Origin: Liolophura sinensis
Lineage: Eukaryota > Mollusca > Polyplacophora > Chitonida > Chitonidae
Direction of reading: 5' to 3'
Length of the DNA stretch: 64,000 bases
NCBI RefSeq assembly: GCF_032854445.1
Contig: NC_088306.1
Location: forward strand, 22,665,764-22,729,763
Shown here: positions 1-11,946 of the stretch, in pieces
How positions within the stretch are numbered: position 1 is the first letter of the stretch
How the letters are laid out: every line of letters starts with the position of its first letter
The notes under the pieces: model-generated
Database searches by the model: none
Seen by the model: the letters and a program-made list of their open reading frames with translations, nothing else
Told to the model about the DNA's origin: nothing
Made by a program: the position numbers and the translations under genes

Positions 1-2149
1 TCTTTGGGACACCCTACTTTGTAGTTCTCTTTCCATGATACACCACTCTAACCTGTCAGTACAGTGGACCGACAAGTATAGATATATGTATGGACCACTG
101 TGCTCTCCGAGGAGAGTTCACTAATGATAATTTTCTGGTGAAATCACATTAGAGGCCAAACAAATGTGAAGTGAAATCCCCTCGCAGTCTTCACATAGAC
201 CTAGTACATAGAACATGATCAGTATGAATCTGACAGATTTTTAAAATCATTAGAAGTAAGTAATGATCCTTTGAAAATTCAAATGCCGGTGAAATCGAGA
301 TCTGTCTATACTTAATTTTCTTTCTTAGACAAGCATACTTGTGAAATCGATAAATTATTGGTGTTTCTTTTTATTTATGTATTTTTTAAATGAATACGGT
401 CTGCTCCTATTCAAGTTACTATAAATTGAGATCCTTTCCTTTTAGCTCTTGTGTATGCGTTGTATATTTAGGTCGTTTTAGAACTTGAGGATTAAAAAAA
501 AATTGTTATGTAAGTCTTCTCATTTAAATTTTCCTGTCCTCATAAATCATATGGAAAAAAAGTTAATGTGAAGCAGATATAAAAGTTAAAAAAATTATCT
601 AAATCTTTTTCATAGGTGCTCAAATTTTATGAGAATTAAAGTAGTTAAATAGTAGTTAAATGCTTTCCAGGTTTAAAATTCTTTTTTAATTTTGCATCGA
701 CACATTTGTTAACCATTTCCTCTCTTGACATACTTTGTTAACACTCCTCACAATGATTGCCTTTGATCTTCTTATAAATTCTGCACCTGTGCAATTCAGC
801 TTGCAAATTGATCTCGGCAACTGCAGTATGTGCACACATTTCTGTGATTATCGAAGAGTAAATGCAAACATCTGGCCCAGGGAGGGTCTTTTTACGCAAG
901 CTGGTGAACTGAGTAATGCAGAGCTAATCTCTATTATGTAAGGTATTAAGAAAGCCTGCTAGGATTGCAACGCTCCGTCCCTTTTACAAAGCTCTGTTTA
1001 TTTTTGCGCTTAGTGAAATTAGATTTACTTCGAACAACCTCGCATTTCTTGGTGCACTAGGAATTTGTACATGTGGTTTAATTAAAACTTTGAGGGACAA
1101 GATCTTTAGAACGTTAAAAAGTGTTACTTAAGATTTATGCCCAGCAGTATTTATAATCAAATAAGGTTTATTACTGTAGGTTTAAAAAGCACTCCGTCTG
1201 CACCAGAAGGCGTGCATAGATATATTAAACAGAATTGGTGATATCATGTTTTGCTGTCGGCAAAGTTAAGATGTTTTATCTTTTCAAAATCTGTCTGTGT
1301 TTTTTTTTTATCCTAGGAGTTAAACTAATGAATTGATAATGCTGTCTTCTGTACTTTTTTTGTATTGTTTGACAGGTTAGTATGTGGCAGAAAAGTTGCT
1401 AATGCTACAACATATATATACATTGTGTATTGTTTTTTACCATTAGAAAGAAAAGCTACATTTTTCCCAGGAGTTATTTCAGGAGCATTATTTTAATTTT
1501 TTTAATTATTGAAATGTTGTTACATTAGTTCGTGTAATTTTGTGTTTATAAACTTATTGTACTATCCTTTACAACTACTGTAGTTCTGGTTGGCAGTTTC
1601 TAAACTCTTGTCCAAAATAGGTCTTGATTATGGCATTAAAGTTCAACACCAATCAGATGAAAAAAAACTTATTAATAAAGCACGCCTTTAAGAATTTCAC
1701 TTTAAATATGGCCTGTAGTGCTGCTCTAGGGATTAAACAAAAACATTATAGCAGTGATTTGGAGGATTTACTTTGAGTTGTACAGTAAGTTCTAACGCTC
1801 TTGTACTTCACTTTGTGCATGTTTACTGTAAAACCTGCATGTTTTAGCGAACTAATTGATCTGTTTGTTTGCACTGATGTCATGATACGCCATGTATGTA
1901 CATGAAGGCAGGTGAGAATGTATGGGTGTCCAAAGCGACTAGAATGCGCCCAGAAGTTGATGAGCGCAGAATGTTGTTTAGAAAAGTTTTGGTGTGTGTA
2001 TGCAATTAGATGTATCTGGTGAGCCGGTCAGCTAGCTCATTACCGCCAGAAGAAGATAAAAACAGAGCAGTTTAACCCCACTGTCTTCCCAAATTGAACA
2101 GTCACTTCTTCTCCAATCTCAAAACAACATGTCATCTCGAGCTGCAAAG
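1..2149. other. AT-rich non-coding stretch without recognisable features
   Basis: Low-complexity AT-rich sequence with many T and A runs. The longest open frame (68 codons at 735-941) resembles nothing I know and has no coding-like composition. I see no repeat family here that recurs elsewhere in the window. Confidence 0.5.
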
Positions 2150-2596
2150 TCAATATATACCCATCTGCCTGCCATGGTGTGCTGTCAGAGTTAGGTGTAA
2201 GAGATCCACCCTCAGCCTGTCTGTTGGTGAAATCTGCTGCCTGAAGCCGTAACCTCCTTTAACACTAAAGCCGTAACCTCCTTTAACACTAAAGCTAATT
2301 GTGTGCCTTAGACGTCCACGGCCGTATTTAGGGGTAGCGTCTGCGCGTGGTCTTGCGTTTATAGTTGTGGATTTGTGGACAATCTGATACATTTGGCGCA
2401 GTGCACTGTCAGACACTGTGAATAATGGATGGGTAGGGAGGTTAGTCAATGTTGGAGTACAAAAGACAGTTGGACAGATTTGTGAAAGCAGCTTAAAGAA
2501 AGCCACGGGTAGCAACTCACCTTGTCCAACCCCAGTTAAATTATACATAACAACCCGTCTGAATTTCTGATTTTTTTTTCTCTGTCTCAAATACAT
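2150..2596 (-). other. 148-codon open frame of unknown significance
   Basis: The longest non-repetitive open frame upstream of Ryk. The predicted peptide is basic, contains a tandem duplication of eight residues (GFSVKGGY) from a perfect 24-bp direct repeat at about 2244-2291, and resembles no family I recognise. There is no signal peptide or membrane segment. It may be one exon of an unknown gene, the remnant of a mobile element, or chance. The region is less AT-rich than its flanks, which gives mild support for something functional. Confidence 0.2.
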
Positions 2597-2744
2597 GCAG
2601 AGGTAATATCTTTACATTGAGACCACTTTTGATACAGGTATTTGATTGAATTTGTGCTTGTAGGTAAGTTGATTTTGGCATATGTAATCTGTTATTTTGG
2701 ATTCCATGTAGAGAGTATCTAAAATACATGTACCCTTATATAAC

Positions 2745-2985
2745 CCCAAATTTCGTCCACAAAAGTGCATTTTTAGAAGCAAATAAATGCCACAAAATAA
2801 TATTTTTGATGCTGACACTTACAATTTTCCAGTAGAATATCATCCCATGTTCAAAGCAAACCTCAAAACACCTTTCTAAACTCAATAGAATTTTCAGAAT
2901 CAGGAAAAATGGGCAGATTAGTCCTGGGCAAAATTTATGGTCATTGAAGATACTGTGCATATGTTTAATGCAAGTACAGACTTTC
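2745..2985 (-). repeat. MITE-like dispersed element, family 3
   Basis: On the minus strand this reads through the family signature AAGGTGTTTTGAGGTTTG, followed by a TCAGCATCAAAA block and an AAAATGCACTTTTGTGGA block. The same order of blocks recurs near 5615, 10970, 11728, 25340, 27712, 37310 and 41817 in both orientations. It has no coding capacity, so it is probably a non-autonomous transposon. Element ends are approximate. Confidence 0.55.
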
Positions 2986-2989
2986 ATAT

Positions 2990-5610
2990 CATAAAGGAGT
3001 AGTTATGTGTTACAACAAGATTTAATTCTTTTTATTACTTTTTACTTGTTTTATTAAATACTGTGGAAATGCATTCTCTGAGATTTTTGACATATACATT
3101 GCACATATGCAATAGAAATCAGGAATTTTTAAATTAAAAAGAGCAGTTTTATTTTGGATAAAAATTATAAGCAGGTAAATAATACATTAAATGGATTATG
3201 TACAGTCAGTGACATGCATTAATATGCATGAAGACATGGATTAATGTACATATAGACATGGATTTAATATGCACTTATGGATGATACAAACCTGTAATGT
3301 GTGATTGCTATGCATGTGTACCAGAGATTAGTATATGCGGTGTTAAGCACTTAGCTACATGCGGTCCGATCAAACACGTGTAATATTCATTGTTACATAG
3401 ATATATATGATCACCTAAATGGGAAACAGCCTATATATTTTTTCTGGAAATTTTGATTTATTTCACGTCATAAATTCTCTTATGTAATTATATTGAATTA
3501 GCCAGGGGTTAACATCATTAGAACATTTTTTAGAAAGAAATTTATAGAACACTGGGTGCATGTGGACTGGAGTGAAAAGCATGATCAAGAGGCTGAATTG
3601 CAATTTAGGTGCCATCTGCCTATGGCCAGCTTTCTATCTGAACTATATAACCCAGGCTTATTTAGCATAATTTTTCTCAAACATTTCACTCAATTTTTTG
3701 GCCGAATATTTCTCCATTTATTTTTTTTTTTTTTTTTTCACGGAAGATTGAAGAGGTGTGCAGTGAGTGGCCAGTGACCTGGGGATAGTGATTTTGCCCA
3801 GCTATTGCCCAGGGATGCTGGAGCATAGTCTGGTTAATTGGGGAGCTCTTGGTCGCTCCGTTTTCTGCTGAAAAGCAATTTACACACACAAGGACTCAGT
3901 CCAATGTTTTGGTCCTTGGCGAAAGAAGATGAAAAAAAGGGAAAGTCTGGAAAGAGAGAGGGGAGATAAAAAAGAGCCCTTTTTCTGAATTTATTGAAGT
4001 GATGATAGCCTTGTAGCTTTGGCCTGAGGCTAAGGGGGGTTAGGAGTGAACACAGTGCAAGCAAGAGCGTCCGGTAGAATAGTAAGATAGCCGGTAGAGA
4101 GTGGCCGTGAAAAAAAACATGAACAGATTTGAGTCGAGCCCAGCCAGCATTGCATTGTGCAGATTATGAAGTGCTAGTCCGTAAAAGAGGTTTTGCAAAC
4201 ATCTTCGTATTGTCCGGGGAAGAATAGCCTTTTCCTGGGGCCCTTTTGTGACTGGTGAAGATCCACACATTTCAGTGTAGTGAAGACTAGCGACGAATTT
4301 TACGGTGCAAAACACAGCAGCAAAAGACTGCCCAAATAAATAAACTCCTCTGTATGTGGTTAAGTTGGAATCATTATTCTTGCCATGCCATACCATGGTT
4401 TGTGTAATTTTTTTCTTTCTTTCTTGTCTTTTTTTATGGTCGTTCTTTGTAAAGGACTATGGTGGTGAGGAGGTAATCATAGCTTGTTATGTCTTCAAGA
4501 AAGGGCATGGTCGGTTTGGAGGAAGAGCTTTTTCTCTTTTTAGGGCGATCATTGAACAGCTCTATTACTATGGACTTGACTAGCTGTTGTTGTATGACAA
4601 TAGACAAGTCCTGTATACCCGCCTGCTGGCAAATCACACTCAAGCCAGGTTTTAGTCTGATAACTATATAACTGGGGGGTGATTTTCTACTCCCCTGAGC
4701 ATACAATCAACCAAGTAATCATTCACTTTGACATATCGGGTTTGCGGAGTAACTTGTCCCAGAGCCATTTTTCAATGGATATTTCCTCCAGAGAGCTTTG
4801 ATCTCTTTTCAGGTGGTTAGTTTCTGTATTAGCCGACATCGCCACACATTGATAGCTTCCTTAACATGGAAAAGCTTTCTCATGTCTGTAAACCTCCAAA
4901 GGTTACCCTTACCTTCAGGCAGAGAGAGAAACATTTTTGCCCTGTGTTCTACTCTCTTCCATGATCCATTTATTTTTTTGTTTCGTGATTAGGAGATAAT
5001 TTTTTCCCCATCCAACCAGTAAATTATTATTGTGAGTTTTTCCGCGATAGCCCCAGTGAGCTCTTCGTTCACAGGTGTTGATGGCTACTTGAACGGCTAC
5101 AAATTAAAATTTGTTCCCTCACCATAAACCTGTGGGGAGGGCAATTATTTGATCCTATAACAATTTCCTTGCACCTGAATTAGCACTGAATTCCTTTCAT
5201 CTCACCTGGCAACTGCCGCCCAGTATTGGACTTCTGGACGCGTGCATGCGTCCAGCCTTTGTAGTTTGAAAAAAAGATTAGGCTCAGTATTGAACCACCC
5301 TGCAGTACACCTTCAGTCGTTTTTGAGTTATCACAGGTTTATCTGTTGCACCATTGAACCCCGACCAACCCCCCTCCCATCCGGGTTCATTGTCAGGCCA
5401 CAAGAGCTCAAAGACCTGTAACAATGGACTAGGTATCTGCATTCAGTTCCAACAGCTCTGTGAGGGTCTAATGGGTCAAGGGTCATATCACAGTACATGT
5501 GTTCGAGTGACACAAACCCTTCCCATTTGTCAGCATTTTTGGAACTTTCTCAGTTTTTATTTTGATGCTATAGCTTGTAGCTCAGAGTGCTAGAACAAAT
5601 ACTGTATCTC
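2990..5610. other. Non-coding stretch with no recognised gene or repeat
   Basis: AT-rich sequence with a T20-class homopolymer near 3720-3740 and a moderately GC-richer part at 3770-4340. Open frames up to 118 codons (4040-4396, minus) overlap others on the opposite strand and match no family I know. Confidence 0.4.
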
Positions 5611-5614
5611 CCAT

Positions 5615-5760
5615 GAAGAGTTTGTTCTATAAAAGTGCACTTTCAGATACATATAAAGGCCTTAAAATGACACTTTTAATGCCAGTGCTTAAGTTCATCT
5701 GATAACAAATTGAACTAACTTCACATAGAACTCTGGTCCAATAAGGTGGATGTACAAATC
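5615..5760 (-). repeat. MITE-like dispersed element, family 3 (partial)
   Basis: Shares with the copy at 41817 the order AAAAGTGCA, AAGGCCTTAAAATGA, CTTTTAATGCCAG and the final AATAAGGTGG block. It is a truncated copy in the minus orientation and non-coding. Confidence 0.5.
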
Positions 5761-5988
5761 AGAATCCAGTGAAATACAGTAGTGTAGTATATGTGTACTT
5801 CCAAGTGTATTGTTAAGGTTGGTTACTCTGGCTCATCCAGGTTGTATATTATTTTTTTTAATTAAGTAGTACAATAATATATATGACACAGCAAGTTAAT
5901 TATTTTCTGTAGGACAGATTTGTCAGTCGTTTTTCTGTGGGTGTTCAGCTAGGTGGAAATACATCTTGGCCCGGGGGATCTATATGTT

Positions 5989-6117
5989 CATCAGACATCA
6001 ATCATCATCAGACATCAGTCATCATCAGACATCAATCATCATCAGACATCAGTCATCATCAGACATCAATCATCATCAGACATCAGTCATCATCAGACAT
6101 CAGTCATCAATCATCAA
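5989..6117 (+). repeat. Tandem repeat, 17-bp unit, about 7.6 copies
   Basis: Perfect or near-perfect repeats of CATCAGACATCAATCAT, in which the ATCAATCAT and ATCAGTCAT variants alternate for most of the array. The repeat reads open in several frames (Ser/His-rich), an artefact of the unit and not evidence of a gene. Confidence 0.95.
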
Positions 6118-6141
6118 GTACTCTATTTCACCTAAAGTTTG

Positions 6142-6358
6142 GCATGATTCAGTTGACACATTTTAGCATGATTCAGGTGACACATTTTAGCATGATTCAG
6201 GTGAAACATTTTAGCATGATTCAGGTGAAACATTTTAGCGTGATTCAGGTGACACATTTTAGCATGATTCAGGTGAAACATTTTAGCATGATTCAGATGA
6301 CACATTTTAGCATGATTCAGATGACACATTTTAGCATGATTCAGGTGACACATTTTAC
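6142..6358 (+). repeat. Tandem repeat, 24-bp unit, 9 copies
   Basis: Nine copies of a unit containing CATGATTCAGGTGACACATT with scattered single-base variants. Because 24 is a multiple of 3, both strands stay open and give octapeptide repeats such as HFSMIQVT. It begins 24 bases after the 17-bp array at 5989 but the unit is unrelated. Confidence 0.96.
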
Positions 6359-6658
6359 TTGATTATAATTGATTCATTCACCTTGTAGTTTCAATGAAAA
6401 GATTTTATGAAGTTAATTTTTTTAATCAGGAAAACTTAAGCCTTGGAATAAAAAGTGTGATTTTAAGGACTTTATGAGCTTCTAAATTTGCAATTTTACA
6501 TACCAAACATGAGGTGAAATACAGGTGAAAAGCACATGGACCCCCAATACTTCTCCTCATGTTTCTATCTTAATTCATTCAGGGTTAGAGGTGAACAGAT
6601 ACATCTTAGCAAACTGCTGATGGCTAATAATATCACAAGGGAATTTTCACCTCGGTTT

Positions 6659-7057
6659 TTCACCATTTGTTTCATAATTACTAGTATGATTGATTATTAA
6701 GACATTAAGACATTAACAGTGCTGTATTTGTGTATGTGTATAAACACCATTTGTTTCATATTTATAAGTATGATTGATGATTAAGACATGCTGTATTTGT
6801 GTATGTGTATAAACACCATTTGTTTCATATTTACAAGTATGGTTGATTATTAAGACATTAAGACATTAACTATGCTGTATTTGTGTATGTGTAGAAACAC
6901 CATTTGTTTCCTATTTACAAGTATGGTTGATGATTAAGACATGCTGTATTTGTGTATGTGTATAAACACCATTTTTTTCATATTTATAAGTATGATTTAT
7001 TACTAAGACATTAACAGTGCTGTATTTGTGTATGTGTATAAACACCATTTGTTTCAC
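6659..7057 (+). repeat. Tandem repeat, about 70-87 bp unit, about 5 copies
   Basis: Each unit contains CACCATTTGTTTCATATTTA, then a GATTATTAAGACATTA block of variable length, then GCTGTATTTGTGTATGTGTA. Length variation comes from duplication of the AAGACATTA part. The minus-strand open frame of 187 codons across it is a by-product of the repeats. Confidence 0.9.
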
Positions 7058-7261
7058 TTGATTTGCAGTCATTAACTGATTGCAGGAGATACAGTGGTGA
7101 AACGAGCCAGAATTGTAGATGTTCATGTTAATGTCCGTCCAGAATTGGTGCAGTGTTATAGGTGCCTGGTTTAGTGTATAAACCTTTCCTTGCTGAAACT
7201 GGTGTTTTAGTTGCGAGGTAGTGGGCCTATTTTGTGTCACTCCCAATCCCAGTTTATACAC

Positions 7262-7300
7262 AGCTTGTGTGTGTGTGTCTCTCTCTCTCTCCCTCTCTTG
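7262..7300 (+). repeat. GT/CT microsatellite
   Basis: A short GT run continues directly into CT repeats. Confidence 0.85.
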
Positions 7301-7816
7301 CAAGAGGCAGCTTGTAGAGCAGACATTCTCCCTGTGCAAGCACGAATTTCCCCCCTGGGTAAACAGTATAAGGCTTACATTAAGCCACTTGAGTTTAAGG
7401 GTGGGGTTTAGAGCCTCAGAATCGTGCCCTGAAGTAGGAGGCAGAAGGAATGTTTGGTACAAACTTTGTGACAAATGCTATCTTTTTCATTCCACCACTG
7501 CTCTATTTCATGAACCACTTCAGTTTTGTTGCTTCCAGTCACCCTGATAAAAAATGTTTGTTGTCACATATATACTGATATATGGTTATAATGTTACAGA
7601 TTTAAATTCTTTTATGTCTTTATATGTTAAATTATTGCATATTACAGCATATTTGTTTTGGACGTCAGTTTTATAAAGACATTTTTGATGCATGTAGAGT
7701 TATTTCGTATTAAGCTGTGTGCATGTAGATGGTTTATGATGGTAACAGAATGATATCATTGAGCGCATGGCATGTATCTAGACTTCCATAACTATTCTTT
7801 CAGAGTTCTGGTGAGA

Positions 7817-7885
7817 GCATTGGTGAGAGGCTTCTGGGTCATTACGCTGCGCTAGGGCGCTAACCAACTGAGCCACAGAGGCCCC
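7817..7885 (-). mobile_element. Fragment of tRNA-derived SINE (head only)
   Basis: The minus strand starts GGGGCCTCTGTGGCTCAGTT, the tRNA-related head of the SINE that is complete at 60872-61142. The element is cut off shortly before the B-box region and the body and tail are absent. A-box-like bases (TGGCTCAGTTGGTTAGC) are intact. It is not a tRNA gene. Confidence 0.8.
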
Positions 7886-8052
7886 ATGTCCCTTTAACAT
7901 TATAATCATTAGAGTGCGATATAAGTACACACGTACATGAATGTATAAATTCAGAAAAACTAATTTCCAAAACGATACTTTCTCATTTTATTATATGATA
8001 GCAAAATTATAACAATAATAAGAAATGCATTGCAGGATGTAGGTTTACACAA

Positions 8053-8252
8053 TGTAATTCTTCAACCTTTTGGCATGTTTGCAAGGTGTTTATTCTAGCA
8101 GATTCTGAATACAAAATTATACCTTTTATGAAGCCCTGAAATTGGACAATTCAGCCAATGTAATTTTGTCTTCAAAATCAAATTAAAAGTGTGCATAAAT
8201 TGTATTGAAAGTTACTCTTTCATTTGTGAACATGTTAAGGAATTAGGGTATA
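8053..8252 (+). mobile_element. MITE-like element, family 1
   Basis: The left end TGTAATTCTTCAACCTTTT is mirrored by an imperfect inverted copy at the right end (GAACATGTTAAGGAATTAGG). The core shares CTGAAATTGG, GTAATTTTGTC and GTGCATAAATTG blocks with eight other copies in this window. It is about 200 bp and non-coding, which fits a non-autonomous DNA transposon. Confidence 0.8.
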
Positions 8253-8668
8253 TTTACAGGTAGATTTGATGGCACCAGAATTGGTTGCAGGACTAGTAAG
8301 AAACACCTTAATACTTGTTTGTTTAAAGAAAAGACGAAATTCTACGACCGTAATTTGAACTCTGAAGCCGTTGATTATTTGTACATGTAGATCATTTCGA
8401 AAGCGTACATATCAGTGAGCTCAGCAGCCCGTGAAGTTTTTTTGCAAATAGTGAGCCCCCTATAATGAAGTGTGATAATATCTTAAGATTCGCTCATGTG
8501 TGAAAACTCCCTGTTGTAGTTGGAGGTGTGTGAAGCTTAGGACAGATTAACTGTGCAACCTAGTGGTTAAGCTCTGGTGAAAGTATTCAATCCGATATAA
8601 AAGTTTATGGGGTGGGATTTTTATTACTTGCTGAAAGTGTTAATTGGTGAACATTTATTTTAATACGT

Positions 8669-9403
8669 AAAAGTCATTTACTCTTTCAACCTGAATTAAA
8701 TGAAAGTCATTTACTCTTTCAGCCTGAATTACATGAAAGTCATTTACTCTTTCAACAATACATACATGAAAGTCATTTACTGTTTCAACCTGAATTACAT
8801 GAAAGTCGTTCACTCTTTCAACAATACATACATGAAAGTCATTTACTGTTTCAACCTGAATTACATGAAAGTCGTTCACTCTTTCAACAATACATACATG
8901 AAAGTCATTTACTGTTTCAACCTGAATTACATGAAAGTCGTTCACTCTTTCAACAATACATACATGAAAGTCATTTACTGTTTCAACCTGAATTACATGA
9001 AAGTCGTTCACTCTATCAACAATACATACATGAAAGTCATTTACTTTTTCAACATGAAGTGCATGAAAGCTGTTCACTCTTTCAACAATACATACATGAA
9101 AGTCATTTACTGTTTCAACCTGAATCACATGAATATCGTTCACTCTTTGAACAATACATACATGAAAGTCATTTACTTTTTCAACATGAAGTGCATGAAA
9201 GCTGTTCACTCTTTGAACAATACATACATGAAAGTCATTCACTCTTTCAACCTGAATCACATGAATGTCGTTCACTCTTTCAACAATACATACATGAAAG
9301 TCATTTACTTTTTCAACATGAAGTGCATGAAAGCTGTTCACTCTTTCACCTGACTTACATGAAAGTAGTTTACTCTTTCAACTGACATTACATGAAAGTT
9401 GAT
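8669..9403 (+). repeat. Tandem repeat, 33-bp unit, about 22 copies, with 66-bp higher-order pairing
   Basis: Two alternating 33-bp subunits, one beginning CATGAAAGTCATTTACTGTT and the other CATGAAAGTCGTTCACTCTT, form a 66-bp higher-order unit over much of the array. At about 9050-9340 a third variant (CATGAAAGCTGTTCACTC) is mixed in. The unit length is divisible by 3, so long open frames appear on both strands (217 codons plus, 228 minus). They are simple translations of the repeat and I do not call them genes. Confidence 0.97.
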
Positions 9404-9414
9404 CGTTTTATGAC

Positions 9415-9860
9415 ATCTCTCGCCCATTACACTCGGCCCACCTTGTCCGCATTCCAACTGAGGTGGCATGGAGTGAAGGGCTGGGAGTAGCCACACCACC
9501 GTTGTTTAAATTGCCTTCTGATCGCAATGCTCTCTGGTCTGAAGGAAGCACTCATTATCACACACATAGGATGAATTGGAATCATCTGGGCACAGCGGAG
9601 ATTCGCCGGGCCTCAAAGGAGAGCGTCTCGTGGAAGTAATCAGGCCTGAGGAATCAGTTTATTGGAGCGTTTCTCCCAAGCCATGTCTCCCCCACTCTCC
9701 CCCCATGCGCTTGCCCCTAGTCGGCTGTCTTCAATTATTGCCTCTCTGATGAAGACGTTTGTGTTTAATTTTCGGACATCGTCCGTTGTCGTTGGCTGGG
9801 AGGGGAAATGTCCTGGAAGATGCGATGAGGCAGGTTGAGTTCATGACATAATGGCTGAAT
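9415..9860. other. GC-richer complex block, candidate conserved regulatory DNA
   Basis: Directly after the 33-bp array the sequence becomes markedly more GC-rich and complex, with no repeats and no long open frame. Such islands inside long introns of developmental genes are often enhancers. That is inference only; no specific site is diagnostic. Confidence 0.3.
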
Positions 9861-9999
9861 AAGAGTCTAAGAGATCTCTTACAAGGTACAAGCTCAATGT
9901 GGCTTATTATGATTTGAGAAAACCTACTGAAATTTTCATTCTTTCATGAATGTATTCATACAATGTAACTTAAACATTTAAATGTAGTCTGTTTTGCCC

Positions 10000-10062
10000 C
10001 CACCATAATGCTGGCCATTGTCATATGAAGCATTAAACATAAATGACATAAATAAATAAATG
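10000..10062 (+). mobile_element. Degenerate SINE tail fragment
   Basis: CCACCATAATGCTGGCC followed by a decayed GTCATATGA block and ATAAATAAATAAAT matches the 3' part of the SINE that is complete at 60872-61142. Confidence 0.6.
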
Positions 10063-10740
10063 TAAATGTAGAAAATTTCACCTGTAAGGATTAAGTAAGA
10101 TTACCTGTCTATTCTGGGTAATGTTTTTCGCCTTTCTTGGAGATCAATCTTTTTGGCATTAATACTTATCTTTGTGTATTTTTCTGGTCGTAATATTGCT
10201 CTTGTGGAAAATGGATAGAGAAGTTTTAGACCACAACACAGACAACAGCGTTGAAATTGGTTGGAGATTGAAAAGGCACATTGTCATATTGCTTTCTGAT
10301 GGTCCATGATACTGTGTAACATATCAGTATGCCCAGTGTATGCAAAGTCTACATTTTTTCACCATTCACATGGCACAGTTGGACTGCTTTTACCTTTGAC
10401 GACAAAAGAGTTCCAACTCAAAACTCCCTTATTATAGGTGTGTAACAGGTTCACAGGAGAGACTTATGGACTCTGTTATATGAATCGTCAGAGCAAATCA
10501 AGAACATCTTGTTATGGAATCTAATCTTGACAAGGTCTGCATAGGATCAGGTTGCTTTGTAATTGACTTTTATAAAGAGCAACAAAGAAGGTTTGAAGGT
10601 CTAGGAAGGTAGTTTTATGCCAATAGTGGGATCCTGTCTGAGCAGAATATAGATCTAAAATATGTATACATGTACATGTATGTGTGGCAAAGTGTCATTG
10701 CTGAGTTAAAGATACGCTGTATTTAACCTAGAGTTTGGTA

Positions 10741-10935
10741 CTGAAATACTTCAGCCTTTCCACATGTTTGTAAGCTAGGTGTTTATACAGGCAAATTCTG
10801 AGGAGGGCATTATGTTGTGTAGACTGATAAAATTGGCCAGTTGAACCAATGTTGTTTTTGTCTAAAAGAAAAATACGCATAAATACCTGTGAAAGTTGCT
10901 CTTTCATATGTGAGTGGGTTGAGGAATTAGGGTAC
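10741..10935 (+). mobile_element. MITE-like element, family 1 (diverged)
   Basis: Terminal CTGAAATACTTCAGCCTTTC and GGGTTGAGGAATTAGGGTA are diverged inverted ends. The core retains GTAGACTGATAAAATTGGCC and GAAAGTTGCTCTTTCATATG. Confidence 0.7.
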
Positions 10936-10969
10936 GTGTAAGTAACAATTTAGATTCAGAAACACAGAA

Positions 10970-11060
10970 CCTTTACAATTAAACTTTTGATGCCAATGCA
11001 TAAGTTTCTCTGATAAAAAATTATCCAAACTTAATAATAAGCTCAGTGAGCATCAAGCAA
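10970..11060 (-). repeat. MITE-like dispersed element, family 3 (fragment)
   Basis: Retains the CTTTTGATGCCAATGCATAA and TCTGATAAAAAATTA blocks of family 3. It lies about 35 bp after a family-1 element. Confidence 0.4.
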
Positions 11061-11727
11061 AATGTGTTGATCACTTGGAAATTGCTCAACGTTGGTTAGT
11101 TGAATTACTTGTACAGTATATTCAGGGGTAACATTGTACACACAGTTGTATACAGTACCTGGAGTTTAGATAATGTCAAGGAATGGAAGGGTTCAGTGTA
11201 TATGTAGATGTGTTTAATTGGAACATTGCAACGTGATGTGAATTACAAAACGTAAAATATACACAGACGTGTTCCTGTGTACATGTAATGTTGGTTTCAT
11301 ATGCAAAGATAAATCAGAAGTTTCACTTGTATATTTTATTGAAATTGTGAATAATAAATGAGCTAAAACATACATGTAATTATTGCACGAACTTTTGTTC
11401 CAGATATAATTGTATGATTGTCTACAGTAATTGTAAGTCTAGTTTTTAAATTATCTCATAATTGATCGTTGTTAATTATTATATTAGAAAAAAATTGACC
11501 ACTTAAAATGACTCTACTTAAGCAAGAGCTGGAATTGAACTCGCAGGCTCATTGGAGAGGGGCTGATAGCTTTACATTTACACAAATGTACACAAAAATA
11601 GTAAATCGTACACTGTATGTACAAATCTGGAAACGATTTATTTTTTGAACAGATAATAATGGTTTATAAAGAAAATTCACAAGTTTCATATTTCTTTGGA
11701 ACTAGATCGAAACAAATGACCTAAAAG

Positions 11728-11935
11728 TTCACCCAAGGCTAATTTGCATATTTTTCCTGATTCTTACAGTTCTATTCATCTTTCACCCATGACTAATTTG
11801 CATATTTTTCCTGATTCTGACAGTTCTATTCGTCTTATAAAGGCATCTGAGGTTTGTTGGGAAGGTACGATGATATCATACTGGGGCAAATGTAAGTTTT
11901 AGCATCAGAAGTTATAAATGTAGTTTGCATTATTT
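11728..11935 (+). repeat. MITE-like element, family 3, with an internal 54-bp duplication
   Basis: A block starting TTCACCCA and containing TAATTTGCATATTTTTCCTG is repeated with a period of 54 bp. It is followed by GAGGTTTGTTGGGAAGGTAC and TTTTAGCATCAGAAG, typical of family 3. The duplication carries two copies of ATTTGCAT, the octamer bound by POU factors. Confidence 0.55.
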
Positions 11936-11946
11936 ATTTGCCTCTT

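Noticed and set aside
5937-6362. 141-codon open frame with HQTS and HFSMIQ repeats
   Set aside because: Made entirely of the 17-bp and 24-bp arrays.
6911-7474. 187-codon minus-strand open frame
   Set aside because: Half of it is tandem repeat and a CT/GT microsatellite; no domain is recognisable.
7817-7885. tRNA-like sequence with A-box on the minus strand
   Set aside because: It is a fragment of the SINE head seen complete at 31164 and 60872; no cloverleaf with anticodon can be formed as in a real tRNA gene.
8655-9353. 217- and 228-codon open frames on opposite strands
   Set aside because: They are plain translations of a 33-bp tandem repeat, open on both strands only because the unit is a multiple of three.
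8669-9403. CRISPR-like regular repeats
   Set aside because: The intervals between repeat copies are themselves repeats, not unique spacers, and the DNA is clearly from an animal genome. The same holds for the other arrays.
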